DNA of 64,000 bases from the NCBI GenBank assembly GCA_947169115.1, contig CAMVOK010000013.1:23630-87629 (forward strand), given 5' to 3'. The notes beneath the pieces were generated by a model. That model made no database searches and was not told the origin of the DNA. It worked only from the letters and a program-made list of their open reading frames with translations. Below are positions 43,681 through 52,300 of the stretch, piece after piece (the first letter of the stretch is position 1; every line of letters starts with the position of its first letter). Both the position numbers and the translations under genes were made by a program. This stretch comes from an uncultured Prevotellaceae bacterium (GTDB taxonomy: Bacteria > Bacteroidota > Bacteroidia > Bacteroidales > Bacteroidaceae).

Positions 43681-44718
43681 TCACTTTAACAAGTTTTCGT
43701 ACTTCCCGACAGCCTGGTGCACCACCTCCACGGCCTCCTCCATCGTCATCCGCAAACTACCGCCGGCCGCATTCTTGTGACCGCCGCCGTTGAAAAACTC
43801 CGCACAGAGCTCGTTACAGGGGAAATCGTCCACGCTACGGGTGGACACACGTATCAGGCCCTTCTTCTCCGTATCCTCGCGCAGGAAGATACTCAGCTTC
43901 ATGCCCTCAATCTCCAACGGCATGTTCACGAAGCCCTCCGTGGCACCGTTCTTCGTCTTGAAGCGCATGCGTTCCTCGTTGGTCATCGTCATCAGGGTCG
44001 TGTGCAACTCCTCCATCACCTCCATCTTCTCGTAGAGCAGATAGCCCATCAGGCGGAAACGCCCTTCGGTGTGGGAGAAGAAGACGGTGCGGTATATGCG
44101 GTCCTTGTCGATGCCCTTCGTCAGCAGGAAGCTCACGGCCTCGAAAATCTCCGGCCGGTTAGAGGCGTAGGTGAAATTGCCCGTGTCCGTCATGAAACCC
44201 ACATACAACGCCGTAGCCTCCTCCAGGGTCATCCCGTCGGCCCATCCCATGTCCATCATCACGCGCAACAGCACCTCGCACGTGCTACACATCTCGGGAT
44301 GCGAAATCGTCACCTCGCACGATGTGTCGGGGTCGAGATGATGGTCCAGCATCACCCGCTTCGCCTTTGTAGCTGCCACCTTCGTGGCCAAGGGCTCACC
44401 CATACGGCCAATCATGTTAAAGTCGAGAATCATGACAAGGTCGGCCTTCGCCAGAGCCCGGTCAATCTTCTGGTGATGACGGTCGCCCAGCAACATGTCT
44501 GCCGCCGTGGGAATCTTCCGCAGAAAGTCGGGGAAGGGATTGGGAGCAATGGCCGTCACCTCCTTGCCCATCCTCTGCAACATCAGTTTCATGGCGGCAC
44601 TGCTGCCCACGGCATCCCCGTCGGGGTTCTGGTGACAGATTACCACAACGTGCTTTGCTCCGTCCACGAGATGGCGCAGAACACTCTTTTCTTGGTCGTT
44701 CAGAATCGGTTTCAACAT
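43681..44718 (-). CDS. nrnA: DHH-family phosphoesterase (NrnA-like oligoribonuclease/pAp phosphatase)
   Basis: 345 residues from ATG 44718; an ATG at 44742 is inside the -7 box. DHH motifs: CHQNPDGDAVGS, MILDFN, LDHHLDP, TDTGNFTYAS, then the DHHA1 domain ending FNGGGHKNAAGG. NrnA degrades nanoRNA and dephosphorylates 3'-phosphoadenosine 5'-phosphate, with Mn2+, in the cytoplasm. Monocistronic, preceded by a full-consensus promoter. Confidence 0.94.
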   Translation of the reverse strand: MLKPILNDQEKSVLRHLVDGAKHVVVICHQNPDGDAVGSSAAMKLMLQRMGKEVTAIAPNPFPDFLRKIPTAADMLLGDRHHQKIDRALAKADLVMILDFNMIGRMGEPLATKVAATKAKRVMLDHHLDPDTSCEVTISHPEMCSTCEVLLRVMMDMGWADGMTLEEATALYVGFMTDTGNFTYASNRPEIFEAVSFLLTKGIDKDRIYRTVFFSHTEGRFRLMGYLLYEKMEVMEELHTTLMTMTNEERMRFKTKNGATEGFVNMPLEIEGMKLSIFLREDTEKKGLIRVSTRSVDDFPCNELCAEFFNGGGHKNAAGGSLRMTMEEAVEVVHQAVGKYENLLK

Positions 44719-44739
44719 CTGTTTTCTGGTTTTGAGTAG

Positions 44740-44771
44740 CAAAAGTACAAAAAATTACACTATCTGACAAA
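44740..44771 (-). promoter_or_regulatory. Promoter of nrnA
   Basis: Minus strand TTTG, 20 bases, TACTTTTG, 21 bases before the ATG. Confidence 0.75.
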
Positions 44772-45111
44772 TTTGGGGGTTAGAGGTTTAAGAGGTTTAG
44801 AGGGAGGGAAGGGGCAGGGAGCAGGGAGCAAGAGAATACGTTTGATGGTTGAAATCCTTAACCCTTAATCCTTAAACCTTAACAACCCTTAACCCTTAAT
44901 CCTTAACCTTTCCCCCTCCCTTTGGGAGGGCCGGGGTGGGCTTTATATTCTGAGGGTGGAAAGAATACTAACGTGTCGCGACCAACGTCCGTACGCTTCG
45001 TGCCATCATTGATAACGCAAAGTTACGAAGAAATGTGGTGACGGCCAAAAATTGTCCACCGATAAGGCCCCGTTTTCAGCACGATAAGCCCCGATTTTTC
45101 AGCATGGTGGA

Positions 45112-45351
45112 TTTGTGACTTTGTGACTTTGTGACATTGTGACATTAAGCTCCTACCCATGTACCCCCAGCAGCACGGGATTCTATGTTTTATAATAATA
45201 TATAATATAATTATTATATATTATTATAAATTATATTACAATTTATAACTAATACATGTACATTATTTATCATTTATTATTTATCATTTAAGCATTATCC
45301 ATTAACGCACCCCCTTAATGTCACAATGTCACAAAGTCACAAAGTCACAAA
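45112..45351. repeat. Perfect 38-bp inverted repeat enclosing a 17-bp inverted repeat
   Basis: Arms 45112-45149 and 45314-45351 are identical inverse copies over 38 bases, made of GTGACTTT and GTGACATT words. Between them, 45191-45207 and 45212-45228 form a second perfect 17-bp AT-only palindrome with a 4-base centre. Confidence 0.9.
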
Positions 45352-45374
45352 GTTTGTACTACCCTAAAAAAAGT

Positions 45375-45566
45375 TCTTGGACAAGCCAAGCGGCAAAGCC
45401 GAGCGGAATGGTTTTTACCTTAACCCTGCCATAGGTTGAATGCCTGTTGGTACCTTAGCTCTTAACCCTGGCAAAAGTTGAATCATTCTCTCTAAACCCT
45501 TGTTTTTGTTGAACGGGCTCCGCGGAAAGCTGTTCAATCATTTCCAGGGTTTGCGGTGCAAAGGTA
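45375..45566 (-). ncRNA. Candidate small RNA built on four copies of a 20-bp motif
   Basis: The motif AACCCTgg-aa--gTTGAAY occurs at 45422-45441, 45464-45483 and 45495-45514 on plus, and inverted at 45532-45551; the last two can pair. A minus-strand -7 box TACCTTTG lies at 45559-45566, and the minus strand ends in CTTGG-CTTGT-CCAAG-AAC-TTTTTTT (about 45369-45393), a possible terminator. No known RNA family is recognised; it may instead be a protein-binding or recombination site cluster. Confidence 0.35.
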
Positions 45567-45615
45567 AAATAAGACTTAACCCCTCCCCTTTTTTCTTCTT
45601 TACGAATTTAATTTG

Positions 45616-45623
45616 TATATTTG
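45616..45623 (+). promoter_or_regulatory. -7 box of the exonuclease-like gene
   Basis: TATATTTG, 31 bases before the ATG at 45655; TTTC 20 bases upstream. Confidence 0.5.
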
Positions 45624-45654
45624 TAAGCGAGAAACATCAAAAATTCTGAGCCTT

Positions 45655-46311
45655 ATGTCTGTCTTGTCAATCGCTTTCATATTAACGTTTATCACCATCA
45701 TGTTAATGGCATTCTTTTCCCACACGAAGGATAAAGCCAAGGAACTATCATCCCAAGCCGAGCAACAATCCACGTTGAACGACTTGGAACGTGAACTAAG
45801 AGCGAAACATACAAGGCAAGAAAAAACGCTGGAAGAAATCTCTTTATATCCAGAGGATAGCAAAAGCGGGGAGCCTGCTTGGTTGTTCCTTGACTCTACC
45901 GTTTCGGGGAGCATCCTTGTTGAAATGGCATGGATGACAACCGATGCCAGCGGTCACCTTGTGGAAAACTGGCATGGTCTCCCGAAGATTGATGACTTTG
46001 AGGAGCTGACCGTTTTGGCAGCAAAAGTAAAGGGAGTAGTAATGTTTGGCGTGGCAGAACAACGTGCAGCCATTGCTGCTGAAATGAGGAAAGCCAATCG
46101 TGACGATATTGCAAATTCATGGCTACAAACAAAAACTATAGATATATGTAGAGGGAAAGAAAAACTTGAAAATCTTCTGGGGCGGCTATATTTGGAAGAT
46201 GAAAATGCACCGGTCGGAGGGTTAGATAATGCGGAAGCAAGGACACTTATCATATACAGGTGCTTCCTGAAAATGTATCATAGGGACGCAAACTCTGACT
46301 CCGTAAGTTGA
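45655..46311 (+). CDS. Membrane-anchored protein with a degenerate 3'-5' exonuclease-like domain
   Basis: 218 residues from ATG 45655 (an upstream ATG precedes the promoter box). One TM helix at 3-21, a charged coiled-coil-like linker (24-62), then a domain from about 75 that reads like a DnaQ-type exonuclease: WLFLDSTVSG in place of FLDTETTG, VEMAWMTTDASGHLVE, then FGVAEQRAAIAAEM in place of a GHN-x-x-FDR block, and DNAEARTLIIYRCF in place of H-x-A-x-x-D. The DEDDh metal ligands are therefore mostly lost (Glu to Thr at 82, Asp to Gln, His missing). Probably a binding pseudoenzyme, but this rests on motif comparison from memory. It precedes the methyltransferase by 58 bases. Confidence 0.65.
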   Translation: MSVLSIAFILTFITIMLMAFFSHTKDKAKELSSQAEQQSTLNDLERELRAKHTRQEKTLEEISLYPEDSKSGEPAWLFLDSTVSGSILVEMAWMTTDASGHLVENWHGLPKIDDFEELTVLAAKVKGVVMFGVAEQRAAIAAEMRKANRDDIANSWLQTKTIDICRGKEKLENLLGRLYLEDENAPVGGLDNAEARTLIIYRCFLKMYHRDANSDSVS

Positions 46312-46319
46312 ACAAAGAA

Positions 46320-46351
46320 TTTCGGAATATAAGAAAAGTTTCGTATCTTTG
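46320..46351 (+). promoter_or_regulatory. Promoter of the restriction-modification operon
   Basis: TTTC, 20 bases, TATCTTTG; 18 bases before the methyltransferase ATG. Confidence 0.55.
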
Positions 46352-46369
46352 CAATGCAAAAAATTGTAT

Positions 46370-47686
46370 ATGGCAACGAAAATAAAACTGAAAGATTTCC
46401 CAGAAGAGATAACAACCGATGGGGTGAAGATATACGGCGAGACCAGCTATGAAAACCAGATGGCTGTACTGAGCCATTTCCTACACAATAATCAGGAAAA
46501 GTTGAATAATGCCCAGAAAGAAGAAATCATATTGGCTATTCGCGATTTTCTATCCCGTAAGGAGTTCAAACAAAGTTTAGACCTTGACGAACTGACTGAC
46601 GAACAGGTGTTACAGGTAGCTGAAAGTCCCCTCCAATACAATCTTTTTGATGAATTCTTCAAAGTTCCGTTCCCAGCACCAGAACATCCGAAGTTCACCT
46701 TCATAGACCTTTTTGCTGGTATTGGCGGTTTTCGTATAGCATTTCAAAACCTTGGCGGGAAGTGTGTGTACTCTTCTGAGTTTGATGCCAAGGCGCAGCA
46801 ATCTTATATCGCAAACTACGGTGAAATGCCTTTTGGCGACATCACCAAGGAATCTACAAAAAGTTACATTCCAGAACACTTCGACATACTTTGTGGTGGT
46901 TTCCCATGTCAGGCGTTTTCACTTGCAGGCCGTCGACTTGGGTTCAAAGATGAAACTCGTGGTACGCTATTCTTTGAGATAGAAGCAATTCTTCGCAAAC
47001 ATCAGCCACGCGCATTTTTCCTTGAAAATGTGAAGGGGCTTGCCATTCATGACAAAGGACGCACGTTGAAAACGATTCTCCAGCACCTAGACGATGCTGG
47101 ATATGATGTTGTGCCGCCTCAGATTCTTAATGCCATGGACTATGGCGTTCCACAACATAGGGAGCGCATTTTTATTATTGGTTTCCGCAAAGACCTTGGA
47201 ATAAAGGTGGAAGATTTCAAATACCCAGAGCCGATAACACCAGAGGGAAAGCGCGTAAAGTTCCGTGATGTGATGGAAAAGGATGTACCTTCTGTTAAAT
47301 ATTACCTTTCCGATGTCTATGTTGACACTTTGAAACGACACAGGGCAAGACACGAGGCGGCTGGTCACGGATTCGGATATGAGATAATAGACATAAATGG
47401 GGTGGCAAATGCCATTGTAGTAGGTGGAATGGGGCGTGAGCGTAATCTTGTTATAGACAAGCGACTGACAGATTTTACGCCTGTTACAAACATCAAGGGT
47501 GAAGTAAACCGTGATGGCATCCGTCGCATGACACCTCGCGAATGGGCGCGTTTGCAAGGCTTCCCAGATAGTTATAAGATTGTAGTTGCAGACGCCTCTG
47601 CTTATAAACAATTCGGCAACTCCGTTGCAATACCAGCCATTCAGGCTACTGCAGAGAAAGAATTACAAATGTTGAATATAATATAA
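46370..47686 (+). CDS. DNA (cytosine-5-)-methyltransferase of a type II restriction-modification system
   Basis: 438 residues from ATG 46370; an ATG at 46349 is inside the -7 box. Ten-motif C5 methyltransferase: motif I FIDLFAGIGGFR (about 111-122), motif IV catalytic GGFPCQAFS with C180, motif VI FLENVKG with E219, motif VIII QHRERIF, motif X QFGNSVAIP. An extra N-terminal helical domain of about 105 residues precedes motif I. It protects the recognition site from the HpaII-like endonuclease whose ATG directly follows the stop codon, so CCGG is the likely target. The DNA is AT-richer than the surrounding core genes. Confidence 0.96.
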   Translation: MATKIKLKDFPEEITTDGVKIYGETSYENQMAVLSHFLHNNQEKLNNAQKEEIILAIRDFLSRKEFKQSLDLDELTDEQVLQVAESPLQYNLFDEFFKVPFPAPEHPKFTFIDLFAGIGGFRIAFQNLGGKCVYSSEFDAKAQQSYIANYGEMPFGDITKESTKSYIPEHFDILCGGFPCQAFSLAGRRLGFKDETRGTLFFEIEAILRKHQPRAFFLENVKGLAIHDKGRTLKTILQHLDDAGYDVVPPQILNAMDYGVPQHRERIFIIGFRKDLGIKVEDFKYPEPITPEGKRVKFRDVMEKDVPSVKYYLSDVYVDTLKRHRARHEAAGHGFGYEIIDINGVANAIVVGGMGRERNLVIDKRLTDFTPVTNIKGEVNRDGIRRMTPREWARLQGFPDSYKIVVADASAYKQFGNSVAIPAIQATAEKELQMLNII

Positions 47687-48898
47687 ATGGATATGTTCTT
47701 TTTCTTTTTTACAGACAATATTAATGATTCTCCAGAAGTGAGCAGGTATTATGATGCCGAATGGCAGCAAACTGCCAACAAGGGAGAGTGGAGCGAATTA
47801 TATACTTTGTACAAACTACTTGCCGACCAAAATCTTTACCCTTTCGATAAAGAGCAAAAGGTAGGAGAACGTTTGCGTTTGCCTATATTGTCTATGCTTC
47901 GTTATACAGAAGAAAATCTTTGTGCGGAGTACAGAATCGATGATGAAGGTAAAATACATATCAATGCTAATGGCTATGATATAATTGAAGTTGACAAAGA
48001 TGACTTTAAGAATCAAGCGGTTGAATTACTTAATGCCATAAAAGTTGGTGACGAGAAAGCTTCATTTGAGATACATAAGATTGACGAATTTAGAAAACTC
48101 ACTTGTTGTCCCAAAATTAAGTGCTATTCAAAGAAATTAGAAAATGGTGATAAAGACAAATCCGATTTGTACATTGTAATTCATGATGCGTTAACAGGTC
48201 AAGAGCCTAAGCAAGGATTTAGTATTAAGTCTGAGTTAGGGAATCCGCCGACGCTATTGAATGCCACAAAGCTTACTAACTTCAGGTATAGATTGTCACG
48301 ACCTCTGACAACGGAACAAGTAGATCAAATAAATTCAATGCTTGATAGTAAGGGGCATGCAGACATTCAAAGCAGGGTAAGGGCAATAATTGCCGCAGGC
48401 TCTTCATTGGAGTTTGATTCAATTAACCCTAATAAGAAAGGTGAGTATCTATTTTATGAGAATCTTATTCTTATTGACAGCTCACTCCCTGAAATAATAG
48501 CTTGTCTTTTAGTTATGAGCTATACAGAAAACACAAGATTGTTGGATGAATTAACGGAGAGAATTTCTGTAGAGAATCCTCTCAAATTCCCAATGCGTGC
48601 TAACAAGAAATATTATGAAGCAAAAGTAAAGCGTTTTGTTACAGACGTTGCACTGGGTATGTTGCCAAGCCAACCTTGGGAGGCGACTCATCAGTCTTCT
48701 GGCGTCCTTGTTGTTACTGAAACAGGAGATATAGATTGTTATCATGTGATTTATAAGGCATCTCTTGACGATTACCTTTATCATGATTTGAAATTCGAGA
48801 CACCGTCAGCTTCAAGACACGGATTTGGAAGTATAGAATCTGATGAGAACGGAACTCAGTATTTTTCTCTGAATCTGCAATTAAGGTTCCTGAAATAA
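47687..48898 (+). CDS. HpaII-like type II restriction endonuclease
   Basis: 403 residues; an ATG two codons later is possible. The protein matches the HpaII family in its opening NKGEWSELYTLYKLLAD (31-47) and in the block D160...GFSIKSELGNPPTLLNATK (177-195), which carries the probable PD-(D/E)xK residues D160 and K181. HpaII cuts C/CGG; that site is inferred for this enzyme and not readable from the sequence. There is no gap to the methyltransferase gene, so methylation and restriction are translated from one mRNA. AT-rich, probably acquired horizontally. Confidence 0.9.
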   Translation: MDMFFFFFTDNINDSPEVSRYYDAEWQQTANKGEWSELYTLYKLLADQNLYPFDKEQKVGERLRLPILSMLRYTEENLCAEYRIDDEGKIHINANGYDIIEVDKDDFKNQAVELLNAIKVGDEKASFEIHKIDEFRKLTCCPKIKCYSKKLENGDKDKSDLYIVIHDALTGQEPKQGFSIKSELGNPPTLLNATKLTNFRYRLSRPLTTEQVDQINSMLDSKGHADIQSRVRAIIAAGSSLEFDSINPNKKGEYLFYENLILIDSSLPEIIACLLVMSYTENTRLLDELTERISVENPLKFPMRANKKYYEAKVKRFVTDVALGMLPSQPWEATHQSSGVLVVTETGDIDCYHVIYKASLDDYLYHDLKFETPSASRHGFGSIESDENGTQYFSLNLQLRFLK

Positions 48899-49189
48899 TC
48901 AGTACTTTATGAGGATTACCAGCGTGTATGCCAGCTTCGAGATGACATCACGCTGGCAAATATCGCGTTAATACTCATCCATCAGACCGATTATCTGCTG
49001 AAGAAACTGTTAGAGAAGTTCAAGGGTGACTTCCTCACCAACGGTGGAATCAAGGAACAGATGTCCGCTGTCCGCCGTGCATGGAGAGATGAGCATGGGA
49101 TGGGGTATCTAAATGGGAGGAATGGGAATCATGAGAACTATGAAAATAATGGCCAAGCCTATGGCAATCCGCAACCGACGCAAACCTGA
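48899..49189 (+). pseudogene. C-terminal fragment of a four-helix-bundle suffix domain protein
   Basis: An open stretch of 96 codons without a proper start follows the HpaII stop in the same frame: SVLYEDYQRVCQLRDDITLANIALILIHQTDYLL..., GGIKEQMSAVRRAWRDE, ending TGA at 49187. It matches the C-terminal half of the S23-like four-helix-bundle proteins of Bacteroidetes (YEDYL..., LIHQ...LL, GGFxExM..R). The N-terminal half is gone, cut exactly at the end of the endonuclease gene, so the restriction-modification genes probably replaced it. Confidence 0.7.
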
Positions 49190-49294
49190 GAGCAATCCTG
49201 GCCATGTAAGGAGCGGAGAGGCATCAAGGAGAGAGGCTCTCGCGCACAAGTTTTCTTAATTCTTTGTAGGGCGTTCGTCACAAAGTCCAGAAAC

Positions 49295-49326
49295 GAAAAA
49301 AGGAGGCTTATCGCCTCCTCTCTTTT
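49295..49326. terminator. Bidirectional terminator
   Basis: GGAGGC-TTATC-GCCTCC stem with TTTTTT on the minus side (for the Ig-like gene) and TCTCTTTT on the plus side (for the restriction island). Confidence 0.8.
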
Positions 49327-49355
49327 GGGGATTACGAAATTTTTTCGTATATTTG
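49324..49355 (+). promoter_or_regulatory. Promoter without a gene, antisense to the Ig-like gene
   Basis: TTTG, 20 bases, TATATTTG. The only start codon behind it opens a five-codon frame. Confidence 0.55.
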
Positions 49356-49393
49356 TATGGGAAAACACTAAGGGGGAAAGGTTAGACATCATT

Positions 49394-52300
49394 TTATTTC
49401 ATCACCACCTTGCGACCGCCATGGAGGTATATGCCGTTGCGGTGGGGAGTCGGGATGCGTCGGCCACTCATGTCGTACCAGGCTTCGTTGCTATCCAGCA
49501 CCACGTCGTCTGCGTCCAGAGTGCGGAGGCCGTCCGTATCGTCCCAGTCGAAGAGGGAGAAGAACACCTGGGCAGGAGCATCGGCCTCGGGGTCGCATTC
49601 CAGATAGAAGCGGAAGGGTTGCACGCTGCTGTTGGCCGTAGTCCTGACAAAGGCGGTGCCCGCACTGTTCATTTTGTAGTGGTTGGTGCCCAATACGCCT
49701 TTGGGTATGGCGGTGAAGGTGCCATGCAGACGAGGATAATACGAGGGAAGTTCCGGGGTTTCTCCGGTCACGCTTTCGTTCTCCACCTCACAATCCCACG
49801 CGGTAGTCGTGGCGTTGTACACCAACACGGGAATGCCGGCATCTACGGAGTTACTGCCGTTGGTAGCAGCCTCTTGGAAACGGAACCTATCGATTCCACT
49901 TACTTCGAACAGGCCCTGTAGGACATACACCTTGGCCTCATCGCCAAAGATGTCGCCCTTGTTGTCCGAGGTAATCGCAATGGGCAGACACACCGTATTA
50001 TATCCCAGCGTGTTCGTACGCGCATAGTGGAACTTCTCGGCCGTGAACGAAGAGGGAGCGTAGTAGTTGACTTTGTCTGTAAGGGTGAGGTTTTTGGCCA
50101 CACCATTTACCACCACATTGGTTTTGTTTCGCATTGCACTTGGCATGGCATCAAGTTCATCATCTGTCAAGTCGTTTACAAAAGCCAATTGATTGTCCCC
50201 TAAAACAAAACTATCGTCTGTGGCATCCACAATGTCATACTCTCCAGTCGCGATGTTGTACTTCTTAAAGTGATAAGTCGCGCTAATTCCATTATATTTA
50301 TATAGCTGGACTTTTTCCTGGGTATTATTGTAATAACGGAATCGAATCTGATTGCTGACGCTATTGTAGTTCAACACATATCCACCGCTGGAAGTTATTA
50401 CAGCATCACCGTCAAGCAGGGAAATAGTATGAGTGTACTCCGTAGATTGGTCCGAGTCCAACCCGTTGCTGGCAGCCGTTCTACCGATGTAGTAGTCACT
50501 GGCACTTTTTATCGTGTAGTTATCCGTATCTCCCACTTTTGCTATAGTAAACTTTGCGGCATTGGTTGTTTCGTCGGCCAGAATCTGCTTGTTGTTGATG
50601 GTAACACTAATACTGTTTCCTGACGCATCCAGTGTGGTAAGTCCACCATCGAATGCGACATTCCCATCCGTGTAAACAATCAGGTAATCACCGCTCCAAT
50701 TGGCGGGCTCCGACTCCACTAACACATAAGCGGGTAGTTCAGATGGCGGCACCACCGTGAGCGTATAAGACGCATTGCCTGTCTCATATACATCCGTTTG
50801 GGCGGTAGATGCAGAGATGGTAACCGTCCCGGCAGCTACAAACGTCACTTCACCAGTAGTCGCATTGACCGTGGCCACATCAGAGTTGCTACTGCTATAA
50901 GTTATTGTCCCATCACTATTGCTGGTTGCAATCTGAGTGTATGAATTGTCGTCTTTCATGCGGCGCACCGAAGCTGTCGCAAAATTCACCGTGGGAGCTA
51001 AGCGATTCACCGTGATATCGAAAGACTCAAAGACGGGTTTGTGAGTGGAGTTGTGAGCAGAAGTTGGAGTCACGGTAACTTTAACCGTAACCTCACCAGC
51101 CTTTACCGCCGTGTAAGAGCCGTTTGACCCAACAGTTAGGCAATCCGCACCCGAAGTGGCCTCATAAGACACCGTATAGTCAGTATTCAGGACAAAGCCA
51201 TCTGGTACGTCCGTTAGTTCGGTTGAGAATGTACCCGTATTGGCGACACTCATACTATTTGGCGTTATGTCGCCAATCGTGGCCACGGCCGTGCGCGTGT
51301 CGGTGACGGTGATGTCGTCACTGGTCATCTGCACCGTCTTGTAACGGGCAGTATAAGCCGGTTTGGGAGCATAGGTGACGGTGATGGTGGCCGTTCCGTC
51401 GGTAACTGCCGTGTAGGCTCCTGTACTCTCGTTCACGGTCAGCACGGAGGTGTTGCTCGAGGTGAACGTACGGTCATATTTGTCGCTGGCATCCTCCAAG
51501 TCGTTGTATATCGTAGCCACGACCGCCGTCATACCCCCTTCGCCATAGTTGAGGCTCGTTTTTGAGGGCGTTATTGAGGCTATGGTGGCGATGTCGGGCT
51601 TCACGACATTCAGTTGGTACGATTCGGAGGCGGCCTTGTTGGTTTCCGTTCGTGGCAGGCTGAAGGTCACCGTCACGGAGTTTTCCGTCTCGGCAAGGGC
51701 TGTCACCGCACCCGTGGAACTATTGAGGGAGATGTGGCTTCCGTCGTCGTCGCTCCCGTACGTTCCCGTAGCATCGCTATTTTCCGATATCGTATTGTCT
51801 GTCCACGTGTCGCCTATCAACATGTTCACGGGGTCGATCCACTCTGCCGACTTGGTCAGCGTGGGAGCGACACGGGTGTCTTCCATGTAGATGGCAACAT
51901 CGTCATAAGCCGAAGTATAGGCTCTAAAACATGCATTAGACGTACTATACTTGAGATATCTGTTCGTCTCACCCACGTTCTGTATGGTAGCCACACCGTC
52001 ATCTATGGTAATCGTCCATTTTACATTATCACTTGTATCATCTACATATCCGATATTGGTACTATTTGTACCAGTATTTTTCACACATCCGTCACCCAGG
52101 CTACTCTTTAACCTCCATTTTGAACTTGTACTTTTCAACGTAAGTTGATCTATCGTTTCATCAGTACCAGGGACGATTATTGTACCGCTGCTAATCTCCA
52201 CATTCACGGGTGAAGCCTTGGAACTGGATATTGCGCCAAATGCCTTTCCTGCGGTGGCACTCTCCTCATACACGATGATGATTTTCTTATCTGCCGCAAG

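Larger units (their letters stand above)
44772..45600. other. 830-bp non-coding, repeat-rich region
   Basis: No convincing gene. From left: a GGGAGCAAG-type repeat (44806-44835), hexamer words CCTTAA (44855-44910), a palindromic CCCTCCCTTTGGGAGGG element (44911-44940), a direct repeat of about 21 bp GATAAG-CCCCG-TTTTCAGCA (45061-45104), a perfect 38-bp inverted repeat, and four copies of a 20-bp motif. This stretch marks the left side of the AT-rich island. Confidence 0.7.
49190..49393. other. Intergenic region with terminator and orphan promoter
   Basis: It holds no gene. A bidirectional hairpin is at 49295-49326 and a full-consensus plus-strand promoter at 49324-49355 that points into the 3' end of the Ig-like gene. 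Confidence 0.6.
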
